Below the pieces are notes generated by a model. That model did no database searches. It was not told where the DNA came from and worked only from the letters and a program-made list of their open reading frames with translations. From Chersky-267 sp963744115 (lineage in GTDB: Bacteria; Chloroflexota; Limnocylindria; Limnocylindrales; CSP1-4), in the NCBI GenBank assembly GCA_963744115.1, contig CAVUSI010000003.1:1178001-1242000 (forward strand): DNA of 64,000 bases. Reading direction: 5' to 3'. Of the stretch, positions 16,436-24,835 are shown in pieces (within the stretch, counting starts at the first letter, position 1; each line of letters begins with the position of its first letter). A program made the position numbers and the translations under genes.

Positions 16436-18894
16436 TTCACGTCCCCCTCGATCCGGACGAAGAACTGGAAGCCGACTCCGTCGGCCCGACTGTTGACCAG
16501 CCGGACGAGGACGGTGCCGGTCGCCGGATCGACGTACCGCTCCGGGTGATCGACCGCGATCGCCTGGCCCGATACATGGGGCAGGCGAACGTACGCGGAG
16601 GTCGTCCGGTCGAACAGCTCGATGTCCGGAGCCCCGTCGAAGTTGCCGACCGCGCCGCCCGACGATCCGTCCGAGGGTTGCGGCAGCGGCGGGAGCGGCG
16701 CGATCGGGGCCCCGGCCGGGACGACCCCCGGACCGCCGGTGTTCATGGCCAGGACCAGGCTCGTCGGCGTGAGCGAGCCGTCGAATGCGACCGGTCGATA
16801 GGCAAGGGTGACGCTGCCCTGTCCGAAGGACATGTCGAACGGGGTCTTGTTGACGAAGCCGGCGTCCGACGCGATGACCGTCGAGCGGAGCAGGCCGGAC
16901 CCGAACACCGTCGGGCCGTGGACCGACATCGCGAGCGGGACATAGAACAGGCTCTGTCCCGACCGTCGCGGCGTCTGGCCGTCGATCGCGACCGGCAGGG
17001 CCTCGCCGACCTCCCAGCCGAGGAGCACGGGGCCGTCGGCATCGAGCTGACCGGTCGGTCCGTAGTTCGGATCGAGGGTGAGCTGGTCGATGACCGATCG
17101 TCGGACCTGCGTCTTCTGGCCGTCGGGACCGCCGAGGCCGTTGTCGAACCCCATCTGGCCGAAGATCCGGTCGGACAGGCTCATCCCGAACGTCGCGTCG
17201 GCCGCCCCGAGCGGCAGGTTGACCGCGTGCTGCTCGCCCGGTCCCAGATCTCCGAGCATCGCCACGCTGCCGCCGAGGACGATGGATACGCCCTCGAGCG
17301 CTCGCGTCGAGCTGTTGGTCACGGTCCCGACGAGGCTCCCGCCCTCGAGCTTGAGGTCCGACTCGAGCCGTGGCACGGCCATCGGCGTCGCGGCCAGGAT
17401 CGTCCGCAGCGAGCCGAACCCGATGGCCAGATCGCGGACCCGGGAGGGGTCCCCCTGGAGGAGGTCGAGTTGTCCGCCGCCTGCGTCGGGCCCGCCGACC
17501 AGCTCCGTGCTGACCGGCGCACTGAGCAGCGCCCCGCCGGGCACCCGCACCTGGTAGGTCCCGCGGCCCGGGGAGAAGATCCCGATGTAGACCGACCCGA
17601 TCCCTTCCTCGGTGCCGCCGGCTCCCCGGACGATGGCGACCTCGTTGACGAGCACGTCGCTGCCCCGCAGGGCCGCCCCGAAGGCGTACGCCCCGACGGC
17701 GAAGACGGCGATCAGGAGCGGCATCGTCAGCCACGCCCATTCGCGTCGGTCCAGGCGTCGGAGGACGAGGTAGTTGACCGGTCCGATCAGCACGATGTAG
17801 CCGAGCAGGAGGAGGAGCAGGCCGCCGATCGGCGGGAGCGCGAGCGACGGCAGACTGGCCACCGCGTTGACCAGCTGGCTGTCGTCCGAGCCGGTGGAAC
17901 CGGCTCCGACCCGGCCGGGGATGAGGCTTCGCCAGAGCCGGCTGGCGGCCTTGTCGGTGCCGAGCCACGATGCGGTCGGGTCGACCCCGACGACGGCGAC
18001 GGCGCCGTTGCCGTACGCGTGCTCCGCCGCGATGACCTGCGATCCGACGCTGGCAAGGACGCGACCGTCGCTCGTCGCGGCGCCGATGGCGGGGACGGTG
18101 CCGGCGTCGGCGGGGATGGATCCGAGCAGGCTCCGGAGCGACTCGGCCGGCGCGTCAACCGTCGCCGTCGGACGGAACGGCAGGACGGCATCGGGGAAAC
18201 CGGCCAGGGCCGCCGGCCCGTTCGTGCCTCCGACCACGACCAGTCGCCCACCGCCGGCGAGCCAGCCGCGGAGCGCGGCGATCTGTTCGGCCGACAGGCG
18301 CTTCGCGTCGACGTCCTGCCAGATCAGGCGGTCGAGCGGCGCCCAGGCCTCGACCCGGTCCGGGAGATCCTCGGGCGCCAGGGTCACCGTCGCGGGCGGC
18401 TGGGCACCCTGGTTGGCCGCGACCTGGAAGCCCTCGAGGATCCGATCCGGATGCTCGGCGACGACCCCGACCAGGAGCTGCGTCGGGTCGTGAAGGGTGA
18501 CCGGGACCTTCTGGCTGGCGATCGTCCGTCCTCCGGCGTCGAGCGTCACCTCGATCGGACCGAAGGCGGGGGGCTGGGTGTACAGGACGTGCCGCTGGCG
18601 CGATCCGGTCGGCAGCTCGACCGAAACGCCGAATCGCGTGCGGCCGCTCGACCCGCCCGTCAGATGGAGCTCGCCGGTGATCGGCGGACCATCGTTCTGG
18701 AGATCGACCGCCACCGCCGTCCAGGCGCCGACACGAGCGTGACCGCCGAGCATCGGGTGGGCATCCATCACGGGGCCGCCCGCGGCGAGCGCGAGCCCGG
18801 CACCCCCGAGCGGGCCGAAGGCGAGGCCGATCGCGGTGACGATGGCGGCGAGTGCGCCGAGGGGGCGCGGGAACCGGCGGCTCGGGCGCGGCAC
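16432..18894 (-). CDS. Exported membrane protein heading the ABC/MoxR/VWA operon
   Basis: 820 residues from a GTG at 18894, chosen because GAGGAG lies just upstream; the ATG at 18960 would add 22 Arg/Ser-rich residues. A signal-like segment covers 12-40. A first half of beta-sandwich character is followed by a ThuA/DUF4350-like segment (LRGWLAGGGRLVVVGG), two membrane helices near 400-450 (GGLLLLLLGYIVLIGPVNYL), then a second extracytoplasmic region. I do not recognise a named family. Position at the head of the operon and coupling to the ABC ATPase suggest it is the extracellular partner of the transporter/VWA machine. Confidence 0.75.
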   Translation of the reverse strand: MPRPSRRFPRPLGALAAIVTAIGLAFGPLGGAGLALAAGGPVMDAHPMLGGHARVGAWTAVAVDLQNDGPPITGELHLTGGSSGRTRFGVSVELPTGSRQRHVLYTQPPAFGPIEVTLDAGGRTIASQKVPVTLHDPTQLLVGVVAEHPDRILEGFQVAANQGAQPPATVTLAPEDLPDRVEAWAPLDRLIWQDVDAKRLSAEQIAALRGWLAGGGRLVVVGGTNGPAALAGFPDAVLPFRPTATVDAPAESLRSLLGSIPADAGTVPAIGAATSDGRVLASVGSQVIAAEHAYGNGAVAVVGVDPTASWLGTDKAASRLWRSLIPGRVGAGSTGSDDSQLVNAVASLPSLALPPIGGLLLLLLGYIVLIGPVNYLVLRRLDRREWAWLTMPLLIAVFAVGAYAFGAALRGSDVLVNEVAIVRGAGGTEEGIGSVYIGIFSPGRGTYQVRVPGGALLSAPVSTELVGGPDAGGGQLDLLQGDPSRVRDLAIGFGSLRTILAATPMAVPRLESDLKLEGGSLVGTVTNSSTRALEGVSIVLGGSVAMLGDLGPGEQHAVNLPLGAADATFGMSLSDRIFGQMGFDNGLGGPDGQKTQVRRSVIDQLTLDPNYGPTGQLDADGPVLLGWEVGEALPVAIDGQTPRRSGQSLFYVPLAMSVHGPTVFGSGLLRSTVIASDAGFVNKTPFDMSFGQGSVTLAYRPVAFDGSLTPTSLVLAMNTGGPGVVPAGAPIAPLPPLPQPSDGSSGGAVGNFDGAPDIELFDRTTSAYVRLPHVSGQAIAVDHPERYVDPATGTVLVRLVNSRADGVGFQFFVRIEGDVK

Positions 18895-19070
18895 GGAGGC
18901 TCCTCGGTGGGGTGAAGCAGGTCGCGCACTCTGACGCTGCCGGGGCCCGGAAAGTTGCACGCTCCCCGGAGAGTACTTGGACCGGGCCCGCGGGAACAGG
19001 CCTGAAAGTCGCCAACGAGTCGGCAGCTGTCGTAGGATTGGCTCCCGCCGACCCCGACCCGAGGAGGACC
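18895..19070. promoter_or_regulatory. Divergent promoter region of the VWA operon and DUF1015 gene
   Basis: This 176-base gap serves both directions. On the plus strand TAGGAT (19033-19038) is a fair -10, giving a short leader with the GAGGAGG site before the GTG at 19071. On the minus strand TACTCT (18971-18976) is a candidate -10. No clear -35 boxes are seen. Confidence 0.35.
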
Positions 19071-20399
19071 GTGCCCGAGATCCGCCCTTTCCGCGGCCTG
19101 CGTTTCGAGCCGGATTCCGTCGGCGACCTCGCCAACGTCGTCAGCCCTCCGTACGACGTCATCTCACCCGTCCAGCAGCGAGCCCTGATGGCGCGCGACC
19201 CGCACAACGTGGTGCGCCTCGACCTGCCGGCCGACGAGCTGGGCGACGAGCCCGACGACCGCTATCGACGGGCCGCGCGGACGTTCGCCGCGTGGCGCTC
19301 GGATGGCTCGTTCCGGAAGGACCCCAAGCCGAGCCTGTATGTCTACGAGCAGACGTACCGGGTCCCCGGCACGGACGTCGAGCGGACGCAGCGCGGCTTC
19401 TTCGGCCGGCTTCGTCTCGAGCCGCTGTTGCCCGGCGGGGGCGTCCTGCCCCACGAGAGGACGCTGTCCGGCCCGAAGGAGGATCGCTACAAGCTCCTGC
19501 GCGCCACCGGGGCGAACTTCAGCCCCGTCGTCGGGCTGTACGCGGATGGGAGCGGCGACGCCTCGGAGCTGCTCGGACGGATCGCCCGGACGACCCCGAC
19601 GATCGACCTCGAGGACGACGATAAGGTGCGCCATCGACTGTGGGTCGTTCCGCGCGACGACGACGAGACCGGACCGGTGAAGCAACTGATCGCGGCTGCG
19701 TCGGCCGCCCCGATCACGATCGCCGACGGGCACCACCGGTACGAGACCGCGCTGCGTTACCGCGACGAGCGTCGGATGAGCCGATCGTGCGAGGAGGATC
19801 CGCCGTTCGACTACCTCATGATGCTGTTCCTCGAGACGACCGCCGAACCGTTGACGGTGCTTCCGACGCACCGGGTCGTTCGTGGGCTCGGGGAGGCGGG
19901 CGTGGAGGCGCTCTGGGGCGGGCTCGCGGATCTGTTCGAGGTGGAGCGGATCGCCGCGTCGGCCGATCTCGAGGCTCGCTTCGGGACGGCGGTGGCCGCG
20001 ACCGCTGGTGGCAACGGCCGATTCGGCCTGTGGACCCGTGACGGTGGGGCCGTCCTGGTCGCCCGGCGCGACGCGTTCGCCGCCGACCTGCCGCCCGGCA
20101 GCGACGCCCTGCGCCGACTGGACGTCGTCCTGCTCCAGGTCGCTCTCGATCGGCTGTGCGGGGTCGACCCGGCAGCCACCGCGGCCGGCGGGCGGGTGGC
20201 GTATACGAAGGCTGCGGCCGAGGCCATCGGCTGGGTCGATCGGGCCGAGGACGGGTCGGATGCCGCGTTCCTGCTCGAACCGACACCGGTCGCCGATATC
20301 GCCGCCGTCGCGGTGGCCGGGGATGTGATGCCGCAGAAGTCGACCTATTTCTACCCCAAGCCCGTGACCGGGCTCGTCATCAACCCGCTCGAGTGGTGA
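19071..20399 (+). CDS. DUF1015 family protein
   Basis: 442 residues from a GTG preceded by GAGGAGG. Family features are present: PEIRPFRGLRF at the start, VVSPPYDVIS near 28, NVVRLDLP, YVYEQTY, and ADGHHRYETALRYRDE near 225. DUF1015 proteins are widespread in bacteria and archaea; some annotate them as SpoOJ/ParA/ParB/repB-like, but the function is not established. Length is normal for the family. It stands alone, transcribed away from the VWA operon and followed 64 bases later by a hydrolase gene with its own -10 element. Confidence 0.88.
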   Translation: MPEIRPFRGLRFEPDSVGDLANVVSPPYDVISPVQQRALMARDPHNVVRLDLPADELGDEPDDRYRRAARTFAAWRSDGSFRKDPKPSLYVYEQTYRVPGTDVERTQRGFFGRLRLEPLLPGGGVLPHERTLSGPKEDRYKLLRATGANFSPVVGLYADGSGDASELLGRIARTTPTIDLEDDDKVRHRLWVVPRDDDETGPVKQLIAAASAAPITIADGHHRYETALRYRDERRMSRSCEEDPPFDYLMMLFLETTAEPLTVLPTHRVVRGLGEAGVEALWGGLADLFEVERIAASADLEARFGTAVAATAGGNGRFGLWTRDGGAVLVARRDAFAADLPPGSDALRRLDVVLLQVALDRLCGVDPAATAAGGRVAYTKAAAEAIGWVDRAEDGSDAAFLLEPTPVADIAAVAVAGDVMPQKSTYFYPKPVTGLVINPLEW

Positions 20400-20450
20400 G
20401 GGCGGCCGCCGTGGTCCGGCCGCGCCCCGCGCCGCCAGCCAGCCGAGGTG

Positions 20451-20456
20451 TAGCAT
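20451..20456 (+). promoter_or_regulatory. Leaderless -10 element of the hydrolase gene at 20464
   Basis: TAGCAT with 7 bases to the GTG at 20464. The ATG at 20455 overlaps this hexamer, which argues for the GTG. Confidence 0.5.
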
Positions 20457-20463
20457 GCCGCAG

Positions 20464-21375
20464 GTGACCCCGGACGATCTTCCGGGTTCGAGCGGAGAGG
20501 CGGATTCCCCCCTCCGCCTCTCCGCTCGACCGACCACCGTATCGACGCCTGCCGGGCGTCCGGTCCGCAAGGATGAGATCGAGCTCGTCGAGCGCGGCCT
20601 GTACATCGAATCGTGGCTGCCGGAGCGGAGATCCAGGCGCCGGCCGCTCCTCTTCCTCCACGGCGAGCTGTCGGGCTCGTGGCTGTGGGAGCGCTACCTC
20701 GGCTACTTCGCCTCCCGCGGCTGGGAGGGCCACGCGCTCAACCTGCGCAACCATTTCTGGTCGCAGACAGCGGACCCGGCGACCCTCTCGTTCGATACCT
20801 ATACGGACGACGTCGTCGCGACGATCGAACGGTTCGGTCCGTCGGTCGTCGTGGTCGGCCACGGGATGGGCGGCCTGCTCGCGCTCAAGGCGGCGGAACG
20901 CCACGAGATCGGCGGGCTCATCCTGCTGTCTTCCGAGCTGCCGCGGGACCTCCGCCCGCCGGCCCGGATGCACGAGCTGCGCGAGATCCCCGAGGCATAC
21001 GGAAAGTCGGTCATCGGCTGGGAGACGCTCCCGGAGAAGCTCCAGCGGGAGAACCGCGACCTGAGCCTGGCCGACGTCCTCCGCATCCAGCATCTGCTGG
21101 GCCAGAAACCGCACGAAGCCGGTGCCGCTCGCCGCCAGATGCTGGCCGGGGTGCCGATCGATCGACGCGCGGTCGAGGCGATCCCGCGGCTGGTCATCGG
21201 GGCCGGGCTCGACCGACAGGTCCCCGAGCCCGACAGCGAGCGACTGGCCGACTGGCTCGATGCCCCCTACGAGCCGTTCGGCGCGCACTCGCACTACGGC
21301 CTCGTCCTCGGCGAGGCGAGTCATGTCCAGGTCGCCGAGGCGATCCGGGCGTTCCTCGAGACCCACCGGCTGTAG
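20464..21375 (+). CDS. Alpha/beta hydrolase-fold protein lacking the nucleophile serine
   Basis: 303 residues. The fold is clear: LLFLHGELSGSW (HG oxyanion region), then the nucleophile elbow VVVGHGMGGLLA, then a C-terminal acid/His region (IGAGLDRQVPEPDSE, AHSHYG). The elbow usually reads GHSMGG; here the Ser codon is GGG (Gly), so normal Ser-His-Asp hydrolysis is not possible. The His and acid positions look retained. It may be a pseudo-enzyme, a cofactor-free enzyme of another kind, or a binding protein. The first 40 residues are Ser/Pro-rich. The GTG start is inferred from the -10 spacing. An alternative is the ATG at 20455. Confidence 0.85.
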   Translation: MTPDDLPGSSGEADSPLRLSARPTTVSTPAGRPVRKDEIELVERGLYIESWLPERRSRRRPLLFLHGELSGSWLWERYLGYFASRGWEGHALNLRNHFWSQTADPATLSFDTYTDDVVATIERFGPSVVVVGHGMGGLLALKAAERHEIGGLILLSSELPRDLRPPARMHELREIPEAYGKSVIGWETLPEKLQRENRDLSLADVLRIQHLLGQKPHEAGAARRQMLAGVPIDRRAVEAIPRLVIGAGLDRQVPEPDSERLADWLDAPYEPFGAHSHYGLVLGEASHVQVAEAIRAFLETHRL

Positions 21376-21478
21376 CCTCCGGACCCCCGCCGGAGCGCGC
21401 CGCCGTTTGCCCGGAGCAGCGGGCCGCTGGTATCATCCCGGCCGGTCCCGGCGCTCCTCGCCGGACGTCCATCGCCCT

Positions 21479-21555
21479 GCCGCATTCGTCTAGAGGCCCA
21501 GGACACCGCCCTCTCAAGGCGGAGATCACCGGTTCGAATCCGGTATGCGGTACCA
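21479..21555 (+). tRNA. tRNA-Glu (anticodon CTC), CCA encoded
   Basis: A full cloverleaf folds: acceptor GCCGCAT pairs with ATGCGGT, anticodon stem CCGCC/GGCGG encloses CTCTCAA, and the T-arm is ACCGG TTCGAAT CCGGT. A73 and CCA follow. The first pair is G-T. The anticodon CTC reads GAG. TATCAT near 21430 is a likely -10. Confidence 0.95.
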
Positions 21556-21605
21556 CCGGCCCCACCCCGTCGACCCGTCCTTGACGGGTCCGTCCGCGAG
21601 GTCCC

Positions 21606-22694
21606 ATGCGTCCGTCGCCCGAACGTCGGCTGGTGATCCTGACCGAGGGTCAGTTCCAGGTCCACGACGCGAAGACGGCGCTCGGCGTGATGCGCTACGG
21701 GCGCGACCGGGTCGTCTGCCTGCTCGACTCCGGGATGGTCGGTCGCCGGTTGGCGGACCTCGTCGGCGACGACCCGCGCTTCGACGTCCCGGCCGTCGCC
21801 ACCCTGGAGGAGGCTCTGGCGCTGGGCGTCGACGCCCTGCTCATCGGGATCGCCCCGACCGGGGGCAAGCTTCCGCCGGACTGGCGGGGGGTCATCCTTG
21901 CCTCGCTCGTCGCCGGCCTCGACGTGCTGAGCGGCTTGCACACGTTCCTCGCCGACGATCCGGAGTTCGCGGTTGCGGCCGCCTCCTCCGGCGCAACGAT
22001 CGTCGACTACCGACGTCCGCCGGAGCGGATGGAGACCTCGATCGGCCGTCTCCATGGAGCGGGCAAGCACGTGATCCTGACCGTCGGAACGGATTGCGCG
22101 ATCGGCAAGATGTCGGTCGCCCTCGAGCTCCGACAGGCGGCGGTCGACGCCGGCCTGCGCGGCGTCTTCGTCCCGACCGGCCAGACCGGGATGATGATCG
22201 AGGGCTGGGGCGTCGCGGTCGACCGCCTGGTCGCCGACTTCGTCCAGGGGACCTGCGAGTGGCTGATCGAGCAGGCCGAGTCGCTCGGGGACTGGATCCT
22301 GGTCGAGGGCCAGGGATCGCTCGACCATCCCGCCTACTCGAGCGTGACGCTCGGGCTGATCCACGGGACGACCCCCGAGGCGATGGTCATGGTCCACAAG
22401 CCGGGCCTCGACGAGCACGAGTTCACCCACCTGCCCGAGCGCTCGTTCCCGATCCACCCGCTGCCGGGGTTCATCCGGCTCCACGAGCAGGTCGCCGGCC
22501 TGGTCGCGCCGTCGCGGGTGGTGGCGGTCGCCCTGAACACGTCGCTGTTCCCGGACGAGGCCGCCGCCCGGCGGGTCATCGCCGAGACGGCCGAGCTGAC
22601 CGGTCTGCCGACCGACGATCCGTTCCGCTTCGGCGGGGCCAGCCTGTTCGCCGGGATCCGGGCGGCGCTCGATCCGGCGACCGTCGGCCGATGA
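21606..22694 (+). CDS. dgcN: DUF1611 protein, probable D-glutamate N-acetyltransferase
   Basis: 362 residues. DUF1611 proteins have an N-terminal Rossmann-like part and a C-terminal P-loop-like domain; here GTDCAIGKMSVALEL near 160 and LVEGQGSLDHPAYS near 236 are the conserved blocks. In marine bacteria and halophilic archaea DgcN acetylates D-glutamate and the adjacent DgcA racemises the product. The next gene here is exactly such an enolase-superfamily epimerase, overlapping by four bases (ATGA). D-amino-acid use, for example from peptidoglycan, is therefore the best reading. The deacetylase that would complete the path is not in the window. The acyl-donor specificity is inferred. Confidence 0.8.
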   Translation: MRPSPERRLVILTEGQFQVHDAKTALGVMRYGRDRVVCLLDSGMVGRRLADLVGDDPRFDVPAVATLEEALALGVDALLIGIAPTGGKLPPDWRGVILASLVAGLDVLSGLHTFLADDPEFAVAAASSGATIVDYRRPPERMETSIGRLHGAGKHVILTVGTDCAIGKMSVALELRQAAVDAGLRGVFVPTGQTGMMIEGWGVAVDRLVADFVQGTCEWLIEQAESLGDWILVEGQGSLDHPAYSSVTLGLIHGTTPEAMVMVHKPGLDEHEFTHLPERSFPIHPLPGFIRLHEQVAGLVAPSRVVAVALNTSLFPDEAAARRVIAETAELTGLPTDDPFRFGGASLFAGIRAALDPATVGR

Positions 22695-23770
22695 GCCTGA
22701 CCCTCGCCCACGAGGTGCACCGGATCCCGTTCCGCGACCCGTTCCGGATCGCCCGGGCCGACGAGTCCAACGACAGCGGCGTCGCGACGACGGTCATCGT
22801 CGAGCTGCGGTCGGATCGGTACCCCGACCTGGTCGGCTACGGCGAGGGGTTCCCCGACGCGTATTACGGCGAGACCGAGGACACCGTGGCGGCGATCCTG
22901 CCCTGGCTGCTGAGGCTGATCCCGCTCCTCGACGAGGACCTCCGGGGCCGTCGCTCGGTCGACGGGGTCCGGTCCGTCCTCGCCGGGGCCGCAGCGATCT
23001 TCGACTCGAGCCTCGGGCACAACGGTGCGGCCAAATGCGCCCTGGACATCGCCCTGCACGATCTGGCGGGCAAGATCCAGGGGATCCCGCTCACTTCCCT
23101 CCTCGGGCTGTCGACGGTCATCCCGCCGACCGACTTCACGATCGGGATCGACGAGCCGCCGGTCGTCGGCCGGCGCGCCGCCCGGGCGGCCCACTTCCCG
23201 GCTCTCAAGATCAAGCTCGGCGGGCCGGCCGACCTCGAGACCCTGGCGGCGGTGCGGGCGGTCTACGACGGGCCGATCCGGGTCGACGCGAACACGGGCT
23301 GGACGCTCGAGGGCGGCAAGCGCCTGCTGCCGGAGCTCATCAGGTTCGGGGTGGAGCTGATCGAGCAGCCGTTCCCGGCCGACCGGCTCGACGACCTCGC
23401 TGCGCTCCAGGCCGAGTCGTCGCTGCCGATCGTCGCCGACGAGAGCGCCGTCACGATCCGCGACCTGGACCGCCTCGTCGGCGTCGTTGCCGGCGTCAAC
23501 GTCAAGCTGGCGAAGTGCGGCGGGGTGGGTCCGGCGGCGCGGATGCTCGCCCGGGCGCGCGAGCTCGGGTTCAGGACGTTCCTCGGCTGCATGGAGGAGA
23601 CATCGGTCGGGATCGCCGCCTCGGCGGCCGTCGCGTCGCTGGCCGACTGGGTGGATCTGGACGGCAGCCTGCTCCTGTCCGAGGATCCGTTCGAGGGCCT
23701 CGAGCTCGGTGACGACTGCCGCTGGCGGCTCACCGATCGTCCCGGTCTGGGGGTCGATCGGCGGGTCTGA
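22691..23770 (+). CDS. dgcA: Enolase-superfamily epimerase, N-acetyl-D-glutamate racemase/dipeptide epimerase type
   Basis: 359 residues. Muconate-lactonising subgroup features are all visible: FRIARADESN near 20, KxK in LKIKLGG near 175, metal ligands in DANTGW, IEQPF and ADESA, and a C-terminal Lys in VKLAKCGG. Members epimerise dipeptides such as L-Ala-D-Glu or, when next to DUF1611, N-acetyl-glutamate. The four-base overlap with the DUF1611 gene argues for the second use. The tail ends WRLTDRPGLGVDRRV, full length for the family. Confidence 0.85.
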   Translation: MSLTLAHEVHRIPFRDPFRIARADESNDSGVATTVIVELRSDRYPDLVGYGEGFPDAYYGETEDTVAAILPWLLRLIPLLDEDLRGRRSVDGVRSVLAGAAAIFDSSLGHNGAAKCALDIALHDLAGKIQGIPLTSLLGLSTVIPPTDFTIGIDEPPVVGRRAARAAHFPALKIKLGGPADLETLAAVRAVYDGPIRVDANTGWTLEGGKRLLPELIRFGVELIEQPFPADRLDDLAALQAESSLPIVADESAVTIRDLDRLVGVVAGVNVKLAKCGGVGPAARMLARARELGFRTFLGCMEETSVGIAASAAVASLADWVDLDGSLLLSEDPFEGLELGDDCRWRLTDRPGLGVDRRV

Positions 23771-23999
23771 GGGCGCTTCCGAACGCCTGTCCGCCGAACG
23801 TCCGTTCGTGTGGATAAGTTGGTGGACGAGATGGTGGAGAAACCCACTACCGCCGTTCCGGCGAGGCTCGTACGATAGACGGCGAACGGCGTCGGACCCT
23901 CGGGGAGGAGGGTCGCCGGGACCCCGTAGCCTGCGGTCGGACCGCCCGCTTCCGCGGTCGAGCGCGCCCTGCACGAGTGGAGAGGAGGGAGATCGGCCT

Positions 24000-24512
24000 A
24001 TGGATCCCACGAAGCCTGTCGAGGCGCCGAGCCTGTCGCCGGACGCGATCGAGTTCGTCCGCTTCTGCTATCGGCGGCGCCGGGTCGGCTGGCCGGAGCT
24101 GTACGACGAGATGTGCGCGGTCGCCGGACGTGGGCTCTACCACGGGTGGCACTTCGCCGAGCTCGAGGAGCACGGGATCGGGTTCAGCCTCGACCAGACG
24201 CTCGACCTGGCCCGGATCGCCGGACAGGTCGCCCTCGAGGAGGGGGACCGTCGAGGGCGGGCGGGCGTCAAGACCCCGGCCCGATCGACCGCCGACCGGA
24301 CCGAGATCGCGATCCCGATCGTCAGCGCCGAGCCGGTCGCCGTCCCGATCGAGGTCGACCCCGAACCGATCATCGACGTCCTGATCCGCGTCCCCGCGGC
24401 CGACCAGGCCACCGATCCGCCGGGGATCGTCGACGTCACGACCCGGGAGTCCTCGCCGTCCCGCCCCGCGCTGTCGCCGTCGCTCATCCGGAGCGCTGCC
24501 GGCGCCGGCTGA
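24000..24512 (+). CDS. Hypothetical protein with a charged low-complexity C-terminus
   Basis: 170 residues from an ATG behind the purine-rich site GAGGAGGGAG. The N-terminal 75 residues look folded (EFVRFCYRRRRVGWPELYDE, LYHGWHFAELEEHGIGFSL, LDLARIAGQVAL). The rest is rich in Pro, Val and Asp and is probably disordered. I do not recognise the family. A leader of over 100 bases separates it from a candidate -10 (TACGAT near 23870). A strong hairpin at 24554 ends the unit. Confidence 0.65.
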   Translation: MDPTKPVEAPSLSPDAIEFVRFCYRRRRVGWPELYDEMCAVAGRGLYHGWHFAELEEHGIGFSLDQTLDLARIAGQVALEEGDRRGRAGVKTPARSTADRTEIAIPIVSAEPVAVPIEVDPEPIIDVLIRVPAADQATDPPGIVDVTTRESSPSRPALSPSLIRSAAGAG

Positions 24513-24553
24513 ACCAGTCGCCGAGGATCGGCGACGAACCGGACTCATCCACG

Positions 24554-24579
24554 GACCCCCGACCGCGAGGCCGGGGGTC
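24554..24579. terminator. Hairpin terminator between convergent genes
   Basis: GACCCCCGACC pairs with GGCCGGGGGTC around a GCGA loop, with one mismatch. No U-tract is present. It lies between two genes that face each other (stops at 24512 and 24595), so it can serve both. Confidence 0.6.
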
Positions 24580-24594
24580 TCGTTCGTCCGGTCG

Positions 24595-24822
24595 CTAGGC
24601 GCGGATCCTGCGCCGCGCCATCTCGCCCTCGATCTGGCGCTCCGCCTCGACGTAACGGTCGATCTGGTCGCGGAGCTGGTTGGCCTCGGGCGCGTACAGA
24701 TGGACCTGCTGCTGGAGGATGTAGCTCAGCCGTCGGCTCGTCATCCGGACGTGGTCGAGATTCTTCATCAGGACCAGCGGATCCATGGCCGCCAGGTCGG
24801 CCGGATCGTACATCTGCTGCAT
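24595..24822 (-). CDS. Small hypothetical coiled-coil protein
   Basis: 75 residues, MQQMYDPADLAAMDPLVLMK onward, mostly helical, with a heptad-like segment (ILQQQVHLYAPEANQLRDQI). The start is set by TAGAAT 7 bases upstream, removing 26 residues of an apparent longer frame that overlaps the methyltransferase gene. The family is not recognised. The high charge and helix content suggest a small adaptor or binding protein. Confidence 0.6.
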   Translation of the reverse strand: MQQMYDPADLAAMDPLVLMKNLDHVRMTSRRLSYILQQQVHLYAPEANQLRDQIDRYVEAERQIEGEMARRRIRA

Positions 24823-24829
24823 GGCGGCA

Positions 24830-24835
24830 ATTCTA
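24830..24835 (-). promoter_or_regulatory. Leaderless -10 element of the small coiled-coil gene
   Basis: TAGAAT with 7 bases to the ATG at 24822. It overlaps the last codons of the methyltransferase gene. Confidence 0.5.

Noticed and set aside
16432..18960. ATG at 18960 as the start of the operon-head gene
   Set aside because: It has no ribosome binding site, while the GTG at 18894 has GAGGAG at good spacing.
21479..22694. Functional link between tRNA-Glu and the D-glutamate genes
   Set aside because: The tRNA has its own promoter and an ordinary structure; adjacency is probably chance.
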